64,000 bases of DNA from Allopontixanthobacter confluentis. GTDB lineage: Bacteria > Pseudomonadota > Alphaproteobacteria > Sphingomonadales > Sphingomonadaceae. This document shows, one piece after another, positions 28,770 through 37,483 of the stretch. How positions within the stretch are numbered: position 1 is the first letter of the stretch; every line of letters begins with the position of its first letter. The DNA lies in NCBI RefSeq assembly GCF_009827615.1, contig NZ_WTYU01000001.1:1633001-1697000 (forward strand). Direction: 5' to 3'. The notes beneath the pieces are model-generated. The model made no database searches. It had not been told where the DNA came from and saw nothing but the letters and a program-made list of their open reading frames with translations. Made by a program: the position numbers and the translations under genes.

Positions 28770-29804
28770 ATGGGGATTGTGCTCGGAATAGAATCCAGTT
28801 GTGATGAAACGGCAGCGGCTCTGGTCACCACTGACCGGCAGATTATCGCGCAGCGTATCGCATCGCAGGATGAAGCGCATGCACCCTATGGCGGTGTCGT
28901 GCCCGAAATCGCCGCGCGCGCCCATGCGGAAAAACTCGCCCCCATGATTGCCGAAGTCATGGCCGAGGCCGCGCTCGATTTTCAGGATCTTGATGCCATT
29001 GCCGCAACCGCTGGCCCCGGCCTGATTGGCGGGGTGATGGTAGGGCTGGTCAGTGCCAAGGCGCTGGCAATGGCCAGCGGCGTCCCGCTCCTTGCCATCA
29101 ACCATCTGGAAGGCCATGCGTTGAGCCCGCGGCTGGCGGATGCCACGCTGGACTTCCCCTATGCCCTGCTGCTGGTTTCAGGCGGGCATTGCCAGATCTT
29201 GCAAGTAAACGGCGTGGGCGATTATCGCCGTCTTGCCACCACGATTGACGATGCGCTGGGCGAAGCTTTTGACAAGACGGCCAAGATCCTCGGCCTTGGC
29301 TATCCCGGCGGGCCAGCGGTGGAAAAACTGGCCCGCGAAGGCGATGAAAAGGCCGTCCCCCTGCCCCGCCCGCTGCGGGGCAGCAAGGAACCGCATTTTT
29401 CCTTCGCTGGCCTCAAAAGCGCGGTGATGCGGGCGAAGGACAGCGGGCAATATCAAAATGCGGATATTGCAGCCAGTTTCCAGCAAGCCGCGATTGACTG
29501 CGTGCTGGACCGGTTGCGCGTTTCGCTGGATGCGGCAAGCCCGCTGCCATCACTGGTGGTGGCAGGCGGTGTCGCCGCCAACAGCGCCATCCGCGCCGCG
29601 CTGGAACAATTTGCGCAGGTGCGCGCCATGCGGTTTGTTGCACCGCCCCTGTCGCTGTGCACGGATAATGCAGCCATGATTGCCTGGGCGGGCGCAGAAC
29701 GTCTTGCCACCGGCCAGAATGATCCGCTGGATTTTGCGGCGCGCCCACGCTGGCCGCTTGATCCCGATGCCGAACCGGTGCGCGGTGCAGGAGCCAAGGC
29801 ATGA
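28770..29804 (+). CDS. tsaD: tRNA N6-threonylcarbamoyladenosine transferase TsaD
   Basis: TsaD (Gcp/Kae1) of 344 residues, which transfers the threonylcarbamoyl group to A37 of ANN-decoding tRNAs with TsaB and TsaE. The N-terminal ESSCDETAAA (8-17), the iron-binding HLEGH (His112 and His116), YALLLVSGGHC and VAGGVAANSAIRAALE identify it. The stop overlaps the gpsA start by ATGA, a very common pairing in alphaproteobacteria. The start is the first ATG, and GGGG lies 4-7 bases upstream. Confidence 0.96.
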   Translation: MGIVLGIESSCDETAAALVTTDRQIIAQRIASQDEAHAPYGGVVPEIAARAHAEKLAPMIAEVMAEAALDFQDLDAIAATAGPGLIGGVMVGLVSAKALAMASGVPLLAINHLEGHALSPRLADATLDFPYALLLVSGGHCQILQVNGVGDYRRLATTIDDALGEAFDKTAKILGLGYPGGPAVEKLAREGDEKAVPLPRPLRGSKEPHFSFAGLKSAVMRAKDSGQYQNADIAASFQQAAIDCVLDRLRVSLDAASPLPSLVVAGGVAANSAIRAALEQFAQVRAMRFVAPPLSLCTDNAAMIAWAGAERLATGQNDPLDFAARPRWPLDPDAEPVRGAGAKA

Positions 29805-30805
29805 CGAAACTGGGGGTTCTGGGCGCAGGTGCATGGGGCACGGCGCTGGCGCAAATGCTGGCGTCTGACGGGCGCGATGTGCTGATCTGGGCGCTGGAAA
29901 CAGAGCTGGTGGATGAAATCAACACCCGTCATACCAATACTCTTTACCTGCCTTCCGCCGCCCTTTCCCCGGCCATCCGCGCGACCGGCGATCTGGCCGA
30001 ATTTGGCGGCTGCGATGTCATCCTCGCCGTTACTCCGGCGCAGCATCTGGGCAAAGTGCTGGGCACGCTGCTTTCCAGCGTGGCCGCAGCGCCTGCCGAT
30101 CTGGTTCTGTGCAGCAAGGGGATAGAAGCGGGCACAGGCCGGTTGATGAATGACGTGGCAAAGGATGCAGCGCCCGGCAGCGATATTGCGATCCTGTCCG
30201 GCCCGACATTTGCACATGAAGTGGCGGCAGGCATGCCCACTGCCGTGACATTGGCGTGCAGTGGCGGCGCGGCGCAGTGGGACAGGCTTTCACCCGTCAT
30301 CGCGCGGCCCCAGTTCCGCCCGTATTATTCTGACGATGTCATTGGCGCGGAAATTGGCGGCGCGGTTAAAAACGTGCTGGCGATTGCTTGCGGCGTGGTC
30401 GAAGGGCTGGGCCTTGGGCAGAATGCGCGTGCGGCGCTGATTGCGCGCGGATATGCCGAAATGCTTCGTTTTGGCGAGGCGCTGGGCGCTGACCGCGACA
30501 CGCTGGCGGGCCTGTGCGGCCTGGGTGATCTGGTGCTGACCTGTTCGTCCACGTCCAGCCGCAATTTCTCGCTTGGCAAGGCGCTTGGCGAAGGGCAGCC
30601 GGCAGATCTGCTGATGGCGGACCGGCGCACCGTTGCCGAAGGCGCGCATACTGCCCCTGTGCTGACAGAACTGGCCATGCGCCGGGGTGTCGCCATGCCG
30701 ATTGTGGCGGCCGTTTACCGCCTGCTGGGCGGCGCGCCTGCCGGTGACGTGGTGGCTGGCCTGCTGGCCCGGCCGCTGACCGCCGAACAGGATCAATCTG
30801 CGTGA
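29801..30805 (+). CDS. gpsA: NAD(P)H-dependent glycerol-3-phosphate dehydrogenase
   Basis: GpsA of 334 residues, reducing dihydroxyacetone phosphate to sn-glycerol 3-phosphate for phospholipid synthesis. The dinucleotide motif GAGAWGTALAQ starts at residue 8; the catalytic Lys lies in GGAVKNVLAIACG (about residue 190), and the substrate-binding CGLGDLVLTCSSTSSRNFSLG is unmistakable. Start and stop both overlap neighbours: ATGA with tsaD upstream and GTGA with the flippase gene downstream, so the three form one coupled operon. Confidence 0.96.
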   Translation: MTKLGVLGAGAWGTALAQMLASDGRDVLIWALETELVDEINTRHTNTLYLPSAALSPAIRATGDLAEFGGCDVILAVTPAQHLGKVLGTLLSSVAAAPADLVLCSKGIEAGTGRLMNDVAKDAAPGSDIAILSGPTFAHEVAAGMPTAVTLACSGGAAQWDRLSPVIARPQFRPYYSDDVIGAEIGGAVKNVLAIACGVVEGLGLGQNARAALIARGYAEMLRFGEALGADRDTLAGLCGLGDLVLTCSSTSSRNFSLGKALGEGQPADLLMADRRTVAEGAHTAPVLTELAMRRGVAMPIVAAVYRLLGGAPAGDVVAGLLARPLTAEQDQSA

Positions 30806-32307
30806 CCGAACGCACTGATGAAGGCGATATAGCTGCCCTTGCAAAAGGGGGCAGGACCAATTTCTTCGGCTTTCTGCTGCGGCTGGCAGCGCGCCTGCCC
30901 TTCCTGTTTATTGCCGGGCGTCTTTACGGCGCGGATGCGCTGGGGCGTTTCGCATCAGCGCTGGTGATTGTCGAACTGATCGCAATGCTGTGCACCATGG
31001 GCGAAAAGCGTGGGCTGGCCCAGCGCCTTTCCGACGGGGGGGCCGATAGCGATCCGGCTGCTGCCACCTGTATCGTGTTTGACGGTTTGCTGGTGGCGCT
31101 GCTGTTCGGCAGCGCTGCGGCAGCATTGCTGTATCTGTTTCCGGCGCCGATGTTTCCCAGCGGTGTTTTTACCGAGGCGGACCGGCTGATCGTCCTTGCC
31201 ATTCCGGCGCTGGCGATGACCGAAATCGCCCTGGCCGCGCAGGCATACAGGTTTGATATCGTCACCACCGTGCGCGCACGCGCCATTGTGGAACCATGGT
31301 CCATTTCCATCATGGCGGGGGTGTTGTTCTATCTGATCCCCGACAGCGGCCTGTCCATGGCCTATCTGTTTTCCATCATCGCGGCCGCGCTGACCGCATT
31401 CTGGGCCTTGCTGCGCGATTATGGCCTGCCGCGCGACTGGCACCCCAGCCTGAAGCGGATGACCCGCCTGACCGTGCGCGGCCTGCCGCTGGCATCTGCC
31501 GATGCCATTGAATGGGGCACGCGCCGGCTGGACCTGTTCATTCTGGGCCTGTTTGCCGCCCCTGCCGCAGTGGGGGTCTATTATGTGGCCCAGCAAGTCG
31601 CCAGCCTGCCGCAAAAGCTGAAAACCAGTTTCGAGCCTATTTTGGGCCCGGTCATTACCCGCAACCTGAAAGAAAAGAATTACGCCGCCATTGCCGCGCA
31701 GGTCTGCCAGGTGGGCTTCTGGATCATTGCCGCGCAGGCGGGCATTGCGCTGGCACTGGGTGTTCCGGGTGAAGGTGTGATGGGCCTGGTCGGGCCGGGC
31801 TTTGTTGCCGGCACCGGCGCATTGGCGTTCCTGCTGGCAGCCGAAGTGGTGGCCGCGACTGCGGTGGTTTCAGAAGCCGCGCTGGTTTATGTCGCACGGC
31901 TCAGAAACTTGTCGATTTCGGTCGCCACCATATTGCTGCAGGCTGCGTTGACGGTGGGCGTGATGGTGCTGGCGGACAGATATGGGTTGAGCGATTTTTA
32001 CCGCGCGGCAGGCGCTGCCATGTCGCTGATGGTGGCGCTGGGGTTGATGTCAGTGGCCAAGGCATGGCTGCTTGGCAGAATTCTGGGCCACAAGGTGAAC
32101 AACTGGCGCTGGGCGCTGGTATGGGCCGCCGCGCCTGCGGTGGTGGTTGGCTTTGTCGCGACCTTGCTGCCGGAATGGGCAGAACTGCTGTTCGGCATCC
32201 CCGCCATCCTGCTGACCTATGGCTGGATTATCTGGCACAAGGGCTTTGGCCCGGAAGACCGTGTCCTGTTCCGCCGCAACATCGGCGGCGGGGACAATCA
32301 GGCCTGA
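30802..32307 (+). CDS. MATE/Wzx-like polysaccharide flippase
   Basis: Polytopic protein of 501 residues with about 12-14 hydrophobic segments, in the MOP (MATE/Wzx/MurJ) superfamily. It starts with a short charged N-terminus and a first helix preceded by GRTNFFGFLLRLAARLPFLFIAGRLYG, a pattern of oligosaccharide flippases; a cytoplasmic-loop motif GTRRLDLFILGLFAAPAAVGVYYVAQQ follows. GTG start, overlapping the gpsA stop (GTGA). It likely moves a lipid-linked glycan across the inner membrane. It is distinct from the second flippase in the exopolysaccharide cluster at 52-53.6 kb, and no glycosyltransferase lies beside it. Confidence 0.8.
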   Translation: MTERTDEGDIAALAKGGRTNFFGFLLRLAARLPFLFIAGRLYGADALGRFASALVIVELIAMLCTMGEKRGLAQRLSDGGADSDPAAATCIVFDGLLVALLFGSAAAALLYLFPAPMFPSGVFTEADRLIVLAIPALAMTEIALAAQAYRFDIVTTVRARAIVEPWSISIMAGVLFYLIPDSGLSMAYLFSIIAAALTAFWALLRDYGLPRDWHPSLKRMTRLTVRGLPLASADAIEWGTRRLDLFILGLFAAPAAVGVYYVAQQVASLPQKLKTSFEPILGPVITRNLKEKNYAAIAAQVCQVGFWIIAAQAGIALALGVPGEGVMGLVGPGFVAGTGALAFLLAAEVVAATAVVSEAALVYVARLRNLSISVATILLQAALTVGVMVLADRYGLSDFYRAAGAAMSLMVALGLMSVAKAWLLGRILGHKVNNWRWALVWAAAPAVVVGFVATLLPEWAELLFGIPAILLTYGWIIWHKGFGPEDRVLFRRNIGGGDNQA

Positions 32308-32378
32308 ACTGGATAGCTGAACCGCAGAAAGATCACGACGCCCTTTGACGCAAGGTGCACCATGGCTAAGGAAGCGCA

Positions 32379-33119
32379 ATGCAACTTCGTCCAACCATTG
32401 CCACCAGCGCCGGCGCCCTGCTTGTCATATCGCTCGCCCTTATCGGCAGCGCTTATAGCGCAGCGCCGCTGGCCCAGCGGATGGATGATCTGGCAAAGGA
32501 CGCCATCGCGCAGCAAGGCGGCCGCGGAATTACTGCCCGCTTTGCCACCAATGGCGGCGCCCCGTCACGGCATCCGCTGCTGCGCGGCGGGACGCGGCTG
32601 GATGATGGCACGCGCGCCAAGGTGGCAGAAGCCATCAGCGCCATTCCCGGCGTAGGCGGGGTGCGCTGGGCGGATGGTTCGATCATGGCCGAAAGGCAGG
32701 TCGTGCCCATCGCCCCGATGCATTGCCAGGAGGACGTCGAAGCGTTGCTGGCAGCACGCACGCTGCGCTTTGAAGAAGCCAGCAGTGCGATTGACCCGGC
32801 GAGCGAGGAATTGCTCGACGAAGTGGCCGCCGCCCTGCGCCCATGTCTGGGCAGCATTATTGCGATTGATGGCCACACCGACAGCCTGGGATCAGAAGCG
32901 GCCAATATTGCCTTGTCAAAGGCGCGGGCACTGGCAGTGGAACAGGCACTTTTCAAACGCGGCATTCCGCATGATGGCATGCGCGTGCGCGGGGTCGGTT
33001 CGCGCGAGCCGATCGACGGGCTGGACGAAGCAGACCCCGCAAACCGGCGGATCGAATTTTCGGTCATTGCCACTGTCCCGCTGGCCCCCACCCCCGTTGA
33101 CACACCAGGAGCGCGCTAG
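32379..33119 (+). CDS. OmpA-family protein
   Basis: Protein of 246 residues with an N-terminal hydrophobic signal or anchor (about 7-28), a middle part resembling a BON-like alpha/beta repeat (AKVAEAISAIPGVGGVRWADG), and a C-terminal OmpA/MotB peptidoglycan-binding domain (about 125-235) with DGHTDSLGSEAANIALSKARA and the closing NRRIEFSV. It would tether the envelope to peptidoglycan, with the Asp and Arg residues binding diaminopimelate. AAGGAAG lies just before the ATG. A 38-residue membrane protein gene follows after 2 bases, and an HHH-domain membrane protein overlaps that gene, giving a three-gene operon. Confidence 0.88.
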   Translation: MQLRPTIATSAGALLVISLALIGSAYSAAPLAQRMDDLAKDAIAQQGGRGITARFATNGGAPSRHPLLRGGTRLDDGTRAKVAEAISAIPGVGGVRWADGSIMAERQVVPIAPMHCQEDVEALLAARTLRFEEASSAIDPASEELLDEVAAALRPCLGSIIAIDGHTDSLGSEAANIALSKARALAVEQALFKRGIPHDGMRVRGVGSREPIDGLDEADPANRRIEFSVIATVPLAPTPVDTPGAR

Positions 33120-33121
33120 AC

Positions 33122-33238
33122 ATGCCTATCTGGTTTGAACTCATGATCCTGTTGCTGATAACCTATGCCACAGGGCTTGCGCTTGGCTGGCTGGTATGGG
33201 GCCGCGTGATCACCAAGGATGGAGAAATTGAACCATGA
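33122..33238 (+). CDS. Small single-span membrane protein (38 residues)
   Basis: Short gene between the OmpA-like gene (2 bases upstream) and the next gene, whose ATG overlaps this stop as ATGA. The product begins MPIWFELMILLLITYATG, continues as a hydrophobic helix to about residue 27, and ends in a short charged tail (VITKDGEIEP). A negative tail and aromatic-rich ends suggest a stable transmembrane helix. The tight spacing on both sides is the main support for it being real. Function unknown; it may partner one of its operon neighbours in the envelope. Confidence 0.75.
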   Translation: MPIWFELMILLLITYATGLALGWLVWGRVITKDGEIEP

Positions 33239-33876
33239 TCGAACTGGTGCAGGCCAATTGGCTGCTGTTTGTTGCCGCATTGCTGATCGGCATTGCGATT
33301 GCCTATTGGATATTCGTTGCCAGCAGACGCACGAGGGTTGAAACGGACGGGTCCGATGCCCTTACCGAAGGGGCCGCCCCGGCAGCGCGCAATCAGGCGC
33401 TGATCGATGCGGCGCCGGCTACTGTCATCGGAAGCGCCCCCACCACTGCGGCCCCACCCCTTCAACCTGCCATTCCGCCTGCCGTGCCCGCAGGCTTGAG
33501 CGGCGCCGGAACAGCCGTGGCCGCCGCCGCGGCGCAGCAAAACGCGCAGGTTCTTGAAGAACAGGCCAGCAACCCGGTGACACAAGAAGATATTCCTGCC
33601 GCCCCGAATGCGCCCGCATCTGCCCCGGCATCGCAAAGCGGGGATGATCTGGGCCGAATCAAAGGCGTGGGGCCGAAATTGCAGGCCCTGCTGGCAACGC
33701 TGGGCGTGGACAGTTTCGCCCGGATTGCCGCATGGTCTGATGCTGAAATTGACCGGATTGACGCGCAACTGGGCCGCTTTGCAGGGCGCATCCGGCGGGA
33801 CAATTGGGTCGAACAGGCGCGCTTGCTGGCAGGCGGCGATACCGCAGGGTATGAGGATAAATTCGGCAAGCTGTAG
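33235..33876 (+). CDS. Membrane-anchored protein with helix-hairpin-helix-like C-terminal domain
   Basis: Protein of 213 residues: an N-terminal membrane helix (about 8-30), a long Ala/Pro-rich linker (about 45-135), then a C-terminal domain of about 75 residues that begins DDLGRIKGVGPKLQALLATLG and continues with FARIAAWSDAEIDRIDAQLGRF. The GVGPKL turn is the helix-hairpin-helix pattern seen in many alphaproteobacterial proteins, some fused to NADH-dehydrogenase subunits or ribosomal protein L21. DNA binding is possible but unproven; a membrane location would be unusual for it. Its start overlaps the small gene upstream. Confidence 0.78.
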   Translation: MIELVQANWLLFVAALLIGIAIAYWIFVASRRTRVETDGSDALTEGAAPAARNQALIDAAPATVIGSAPTTAAPPLQPAIPPAVPAGLSGAGTAVAAAAAQQNAQVLEEQASNPVTQEDIPAAPNAPASAPASQSGDDLGRIKGVGPKLQALLATLGVDSFARIAAWSDAEIDRIDAQLGRFAGRIRRDNWVEQARLLAGGDTAGYEDKFGKL

Positions 33877-33914
33877 CTTCGCCGCGTCCGGGAGCGGTGT
33901 TTATTGCGCGCTGC

Positions 33915-33939
33915 GGAACCAAATCTGCCGTATCAGGTT
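33915..33939 (+). promoter_or_regulatory. Possible EcfG-type stress promoter
   Basis: GGAAC (33915-33919), a 16-base spacer, then GGTT (33936-33939), close to the alphaproteobacterial EcfG consensus GGAAC-N16/17-CGTT with one mismatch. It lies 36 bases before the response-regulator start. Confidence 0.35.
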
Positions 33940-33942
33940 AAG

Positions 33943-33956
33943 TTGATACTTATCAA
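33943..33956. promoter_or_regulatory. Palindrome TTGATA-CT-TATCAA upstream of response regulator
   Basis: Perfect 6-bp dyad with a 2-base centre, 18 bases before the ATG of the response regulator and just after the candidate promoter. An operator or a start-region hairpin is possible. Confidence 0.35.
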
Positions 33957-33974
33957 TAAACCGGAAGTTCAGAT

Positions 33975-34337
33975 ATGCCCGCACCGCGCGTCCTTGTTGC
34001 TGAAGACGAGATGATTGTCGCCTTTGACCTGTGCAACACGGTCGAAGAAGCTGGATATATCGTCGAAGGACCGCATGGCGATATCAAGTCAGCCATGAAA
34101 GCGCTGGAAAATGGCACGCCGGATATTGCCATCCTCGATGTCAATCTGACCGATGGCGAGACCTTCGAACTTGCAGAAATGCTGATTGCGCAGAATGTGC
34201 CGGTGATTTTCCATTCCGGCCATTTCAGTCCGGACGAAGTCAACGCCCGCTTTCCCATGGCGCAGGCCTGTGCCAAGCCGTGCCCGCCGCAAAAACTGCT
34301 CGTGGCGGTACAGCAGGCCCTTTCCATACCCAGCTGA
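33975..34337 (+). CDS. Single-domain response regulator
   Basis: Stand-alone CheY-like receiver of 120 residues. The acidic pocket is AEDE (10-12), the phospho-acceptor Asp55 in AILDVNLTDG, Ser81 in VIFHSGH and the conserved Lys in CAKP (about 99), so all residues for phosphorylation are present. There is no output domain; partners would be a histidine kinase or phosphotransfer protein elsewhere. Such solitary receivers are common in alphaproteobacterial stress signalling and the PhyR/HWE-kinase network. A GGAAC-type promoter and a short palindrome lie upstream. Confidence 0.88.
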   Translation: MPAPRVLVAEDEMIVAFDLCNTVEEAGYIVEGPHGDIKSAMKALENGTPDIAILDVNLTDGETFELAEMLIAQNVPVIFHSGHFSPDEVNARFPMAQACAKPCPPQKLLVAVQQALSIPS

Positions 34338-34467
34338 ATTTACACGCTGATCCGCAAGGCAGACCGCCCCTCTGGATACCGTCCCCCAGCATTTCTATCG
34401 CCTGCTGCATCTGGCCTAAAAGCGATGCGTCCTATAACGCTTCTGATTGATCATTCAGGAGCCGACA

Positions 34468-36426
34468 ATGAGCGATGCGATTTTTCCTGTTCCAGCCCAA
34501 TGGGCGGCCAATGCGCTGGTTGACAGCACTGGCTATGAAGCGAAATATCGCCGGTCCATTGCCGATCCTGACGGGTTCTGGCGCGAAGAAGCGCAGCGGA
34601 TCGACTGGATCGAGGATTTCGATACCGTCAGGGATACATCCTTTGACCGGGACGATTTTCGCATTCGCTGGTTTGAAGGCGGCAAGCTCAACATTGCGGC
34701 AAATTGTCTCGACCGCCATCTGGCGGCGCGCGGCGATGATGTGGCCATCATCTGGGAGCCGGATGATCCGGCCGATGCCGGCCGCAAGATCACCTATCGC
34801 CAGTTGCACGACGATGTATGCAAATTTGCCAATGCCCTCAAGGCACACGGCGTTGCCAAGGGCGACAGGGTAACGCTTTATCTGCCGATGGTACCCGAAG
34901 CGGCGATTGCCATGCTGGCCTGTGCGCGCATTGGTGCTGTGCATTCGGTGGTGTTCGCTGGCTTTTCCCCCGATGCATTGGCGGGCAGGATCAAGGATTG
35001 CCAATCCCGCATCGTAATTACGGCTGACCAGGGCCTGCGCGGCGGCAAGACCATTCCGCTTAAGGCCAATGTCGATGCGGCGCTGGAAAAACTGTCCGCG
35101 CAAGAAGTGGCGGTCGACACGGTCATCATGCTGCGGCGCACTGGCGCGGATGTGCCGATGGTGGCCGGCCGCGATGTGGACTGGGCCGATGCCGTTTCAG
35201 GCCAGGGCGCGGATTGCCTGCCGGAAATCATGGATGCGGAAGACCCGCTGTTCATCCTTTATACCTCAGGCTCCACCGGGCAGCCCAAGGGCGTGCTTCA
35301 CACCACTGGCGGATATGCGGTGTGGACCGCAATGACCCATCACTATGTGTTCGATTACCGCCCGGGCCAGGTCTATTGGTGCGCGGCCGATGTAGGCTGG
35401 GTGACGGGCCACAGCTATGTCGTCTACGCGCCGCTGATGAACGGGGCGACCACGGTGATGTTCGAAGGGGTGCCGAATTTTCCCGATTTTTCCCGCTTCT
35501 GGCAAGTGATCGACAAATATCAGGTCGAGATTTTTTACGCAGCGCCGACCGCGCTTCGGTCCCTGATGCGCGAAGGGGACAAATACGTCACCCGCACCAG
35601 CCGCCGCAGCCTGCGCCTGTTGGGCACCGTGGGCGAGCCGATCAACCCCGAAGCGTGGCAGTGGTATCACCGCGTGGTGGGCGAAATGCGCTGCCCCATC
35701 GTCGATACCTGGTGGCAAACCGAAACCGGCGGCGCGATGATCACGCCCCTGCCCGGCGCAACCGCGCTGAAGCCCGGCAGTGCCACCCTGCCCATGTTCG
35801 GCGTGCAGCCTGCCCTGGTTGATAATGACGGGGTGGAACTGGAAGGCCCCGCCGAAGGCGCGCTTATCATAAAGGACAGCTGGCCAGGCCAGATGCGCAC
35901 CGTTTACGGCGATCATGACCGTTTTTTCCAGACCTATTTCACCACCTTCCCCGGCGTCTATTTTACTGGCGATGGATGCCGCCGTGATCAAGATGGCTAT
36001 TACTGGATTACCGGCCGGATAGACGATGTGATCAACGTTTCGGGCCACCGCATGGGCACCGCCGAAGTGGAAAGCGCCCTTGTTTCCCACCCGCAGGTGG
36101 CAGAAGCCGCGGTGGTGGGCATGCCGCATGATGTGAAGGGGCAAGGCATTTACGCCTATGTCACCCCGATGGAGGGGATCGAGGCAGGCGAAGAATTGCG
36201 CGCTGAACTGGTCAAATGGGTGCGCAAGGAAATTGGCCCCATTGCCACGCCTGATATCGTCCAGTTCGCACCCGGCCTGCCCAAAACGCGCAGCGGCAAG
36301 ATCATGCGCCGCATCCTGCGCAAAATTGCCGAAAACGACACAACCAATCTGGGTGATATATCCACACTGGCAGACCCCGGCGTGGTGGATGATTTGCTGG
36401 CGGGCCGCCCCGGCCCAAAGACATAA
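34468..36426 (+). CDS. acs: Acetyl-CoA synthetase
   Basis: AMP-forming acetyl-CoA synthetase of 652 residues. It has the Acs N-terminal region ([11 protein letters not shown]), the AMP-binding P-loop-like [11 protein letters not shown] near 265-275, [12 protein letters not shown] around 420, [31 protein letters not shown] split by the hinge, and the acetylation-regulated Lys in [10 protein letters not shown] (about Lys611). AGGAG precedes the ATG chosen by 7 bases. It activates acetate for the TCA/glyoxylate routes. A run of 12-bp repeats separates it from the CitE-like gene. Confidence 0.95.
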   Translation: MSDAIFPVPAQWAANALVDSTGYEAKYRRSIADPDGFWREEAQRIDWIEDFDTVRDTSFDRDDFRIRWFEGGKLNIAANCLDRHLAARGDDVAIIWEPDDPADAGRKITYRQLHDDVCKFANALKAHGVAKGDRVTLYLPMVPEAAIAMLACARIGAVHSVVFAGFSPDALAGRIKDCQSRIVITADQGLRGGKTIPLKANVDAALEKLSAQEVAVDTVIMLRRTGADVPMVAGRDVDWADAVSGQGADCLPEIMDAEDPLFILYTSGSTGQPKGVLHTTGGYAVWTAMTHHYVFDYRPGQVYWCAADVGWVTGHSYVVYAPLMNGATTVMFEGVPNFPDFSRFWQVIDKYQVEIFYAAPTALRSLMREGDKYVTRTSRRSLRLLGTVGEPINPEAWQWYHRVVGEMRCPIVDTWWQTETGGAMITPLPGATALKPGSATLPMFGVQPALVDNDGVELEGPAEGALIIKDSWPGQMRTVYGDHDRFFQTYFTTFPGVYFTGDGCRRDQDGYYWITGRIDDVINVSGHRMGTAEVESALVSHPQVAEAAVVGMPHDVKGQGIYAYVTPMEGIEAGEELRAELVKWVRKEIGPIATPDIVQFAPGLPKTRSGKIMRRILRKIAENDTTNLGDISTLADPGVVDDLLAGRPGPKT

Positions 36427-36435
36427 GCGCGTGAC

Positions 36436-36471
36436 CATGCCTGAGCCCATGCCTGAGCCCATGCCTGAGCC
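36436..36471. repeat. Three perfect 12-bp tandem repeats
   Basis: CATGCCTGAGCC is repeated exactly three times, followed by two degenerate copies (CTGCCTGATCC and CCTGCGTGATCC) that run up to the start of the CitE-like gene. Each perfect copy contains an ATG, none of them in frame with the downstream gene without a stop. Confidence 0.9.
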
Positions 36472-36495
36472 CTGCCTGATCCCCTGCGTGATCCC

Positions 36496-37368
36496 ATGAA
36501 CCCCATGCGAATTATGCGCCCCATGCGAACCGCGCTGTATCTGCCTGCCAATCGCGCCAGTGCAGTGGCCAAGGCGCGCATGGCTGATTGCGATGCAGTC
36601 ATTCTTCATCTGGAAGATGCGGTGGCGCCCGAAGCCAAAGATCAGGCACGCAGCGATGCCGTGGCAGCGGTGACAGAAGGTGGTTTTGGCGACCGCCTGC
36701 TGGTCATACGCATCAATGCGCTGGATAGTGCATGGGGGCCAGATGATTGCGCCGCCCTGTCAGACGCACGGCCCGATGCAGTGCTGCTGCCCAAAATTTC
36801 CAGCGCCGCAGATATTGCCGATGCCCGCGCCTTATTACCTGTTGACCTCCCCATCTGGGCCATGCTGGAAACCTGCGCTGCCTTTCTCGATCTTGGCGCG
36901 ATTGCCCGCGATGGCAGGCAAAACGGGCTGGCTGCATTCGTGCTGGGCACCAACGATTTGGCCCTGGAAATGCGCTGCACGCTGGATACGCAGCGCAGCG
37001 CCCTGCTGCCCTTGTTGACGCAAGCAGTGGTGGCAGCGCGCGCGCATGGCCTGATTGTTCTGGACGGTGTGTTCAACGACATTGCAGATGCAGAAGGCCT
37101 GGCCAGCCAATGCGCGCAAGGGGCGGAATTGGGGTTTGACGGAAAAACAATCATCCACCCGGCCCAGCTTGCCCCAGCCAATACAGCCTTTGGGCCCACA
37201 CCAGCGCAAATTGAGCAGGCAAGCGCGATCATCGCGGCTTTTTCTGCAGCAGAAAACGCGGGCAAGGGCGTGATCCGGCTGGATGGCAAAATGGTCGAAC
37301 TGCTGCATTTGCGGCAGGCGGAACAGACTTTGGCAATCCATCGGGCAATCACTGCTCGCGCTGGCTGA
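36496..37368 (+). CDS. HpcH/HpaI aldolase/citrate lyase (CitE-like) family protein
   Basis: CoA-ester lyase-type TIM barrel of 290 residues. The sequence [17 protein letters not shown], then [23 protein letters not shown] with the Mg-ligand Glu, [24 protein letters not shown] and [13 protein letters not shown] fit the CitE/malyl-CoA lyase family, which cleaves or hydrolyses malyl-, citramalyl- or related CoA esters. Four in-frame ATG codons lie within the first ten codons ([11 protein letters not shown]), inside a repetitive stretch, so the true start may be any of them. It stands between acs and glutaryl-CoA dehydrogenase, in keeping with CoA-ester catabolism. Confidence 0.85.
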   Translation: MNPMRIMRPMRTALYLPANRASAVAKARMADCDAVILHLEDAVAPEAKDQARSDAVAAVTEGGFGDRLLVIRINALDSAWGPDDCAALSDARPDAVLLPKISSAADIADARALLPVDLPIWAMLETCAAFLDLGAIARDGRQNGLAAFVLGTNDLALEMRCTLDTQRSALLPLLTQAVVAARAHGLIVLDGVFNDIADAEGLASQCAQGAELGFDGKTIIHPAQLAPANTAFGPTPAQIEQASAIIAAFSAAENAGKGVIRLDGKMVELLHLRQAEQTLAIHRAITARAG

Positions 37369-37483
37369 CCGGTTTGTTTCCGCTCTGGATAAATCAGGGT
37401 TGCCGCCCTGCTGTATCCCTGCAATTGACTGTTCTGAACCTGTTTTGAAAACCGCCGCAATGTGCTGGCGACAAGGAGTTATC

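Noticed and set aside
35266-36609. Long open frame antisense to acs and the CitE-like gene
   Set aside because: Crosses two real genes and has the composition of an antisense shadow, with no domain.
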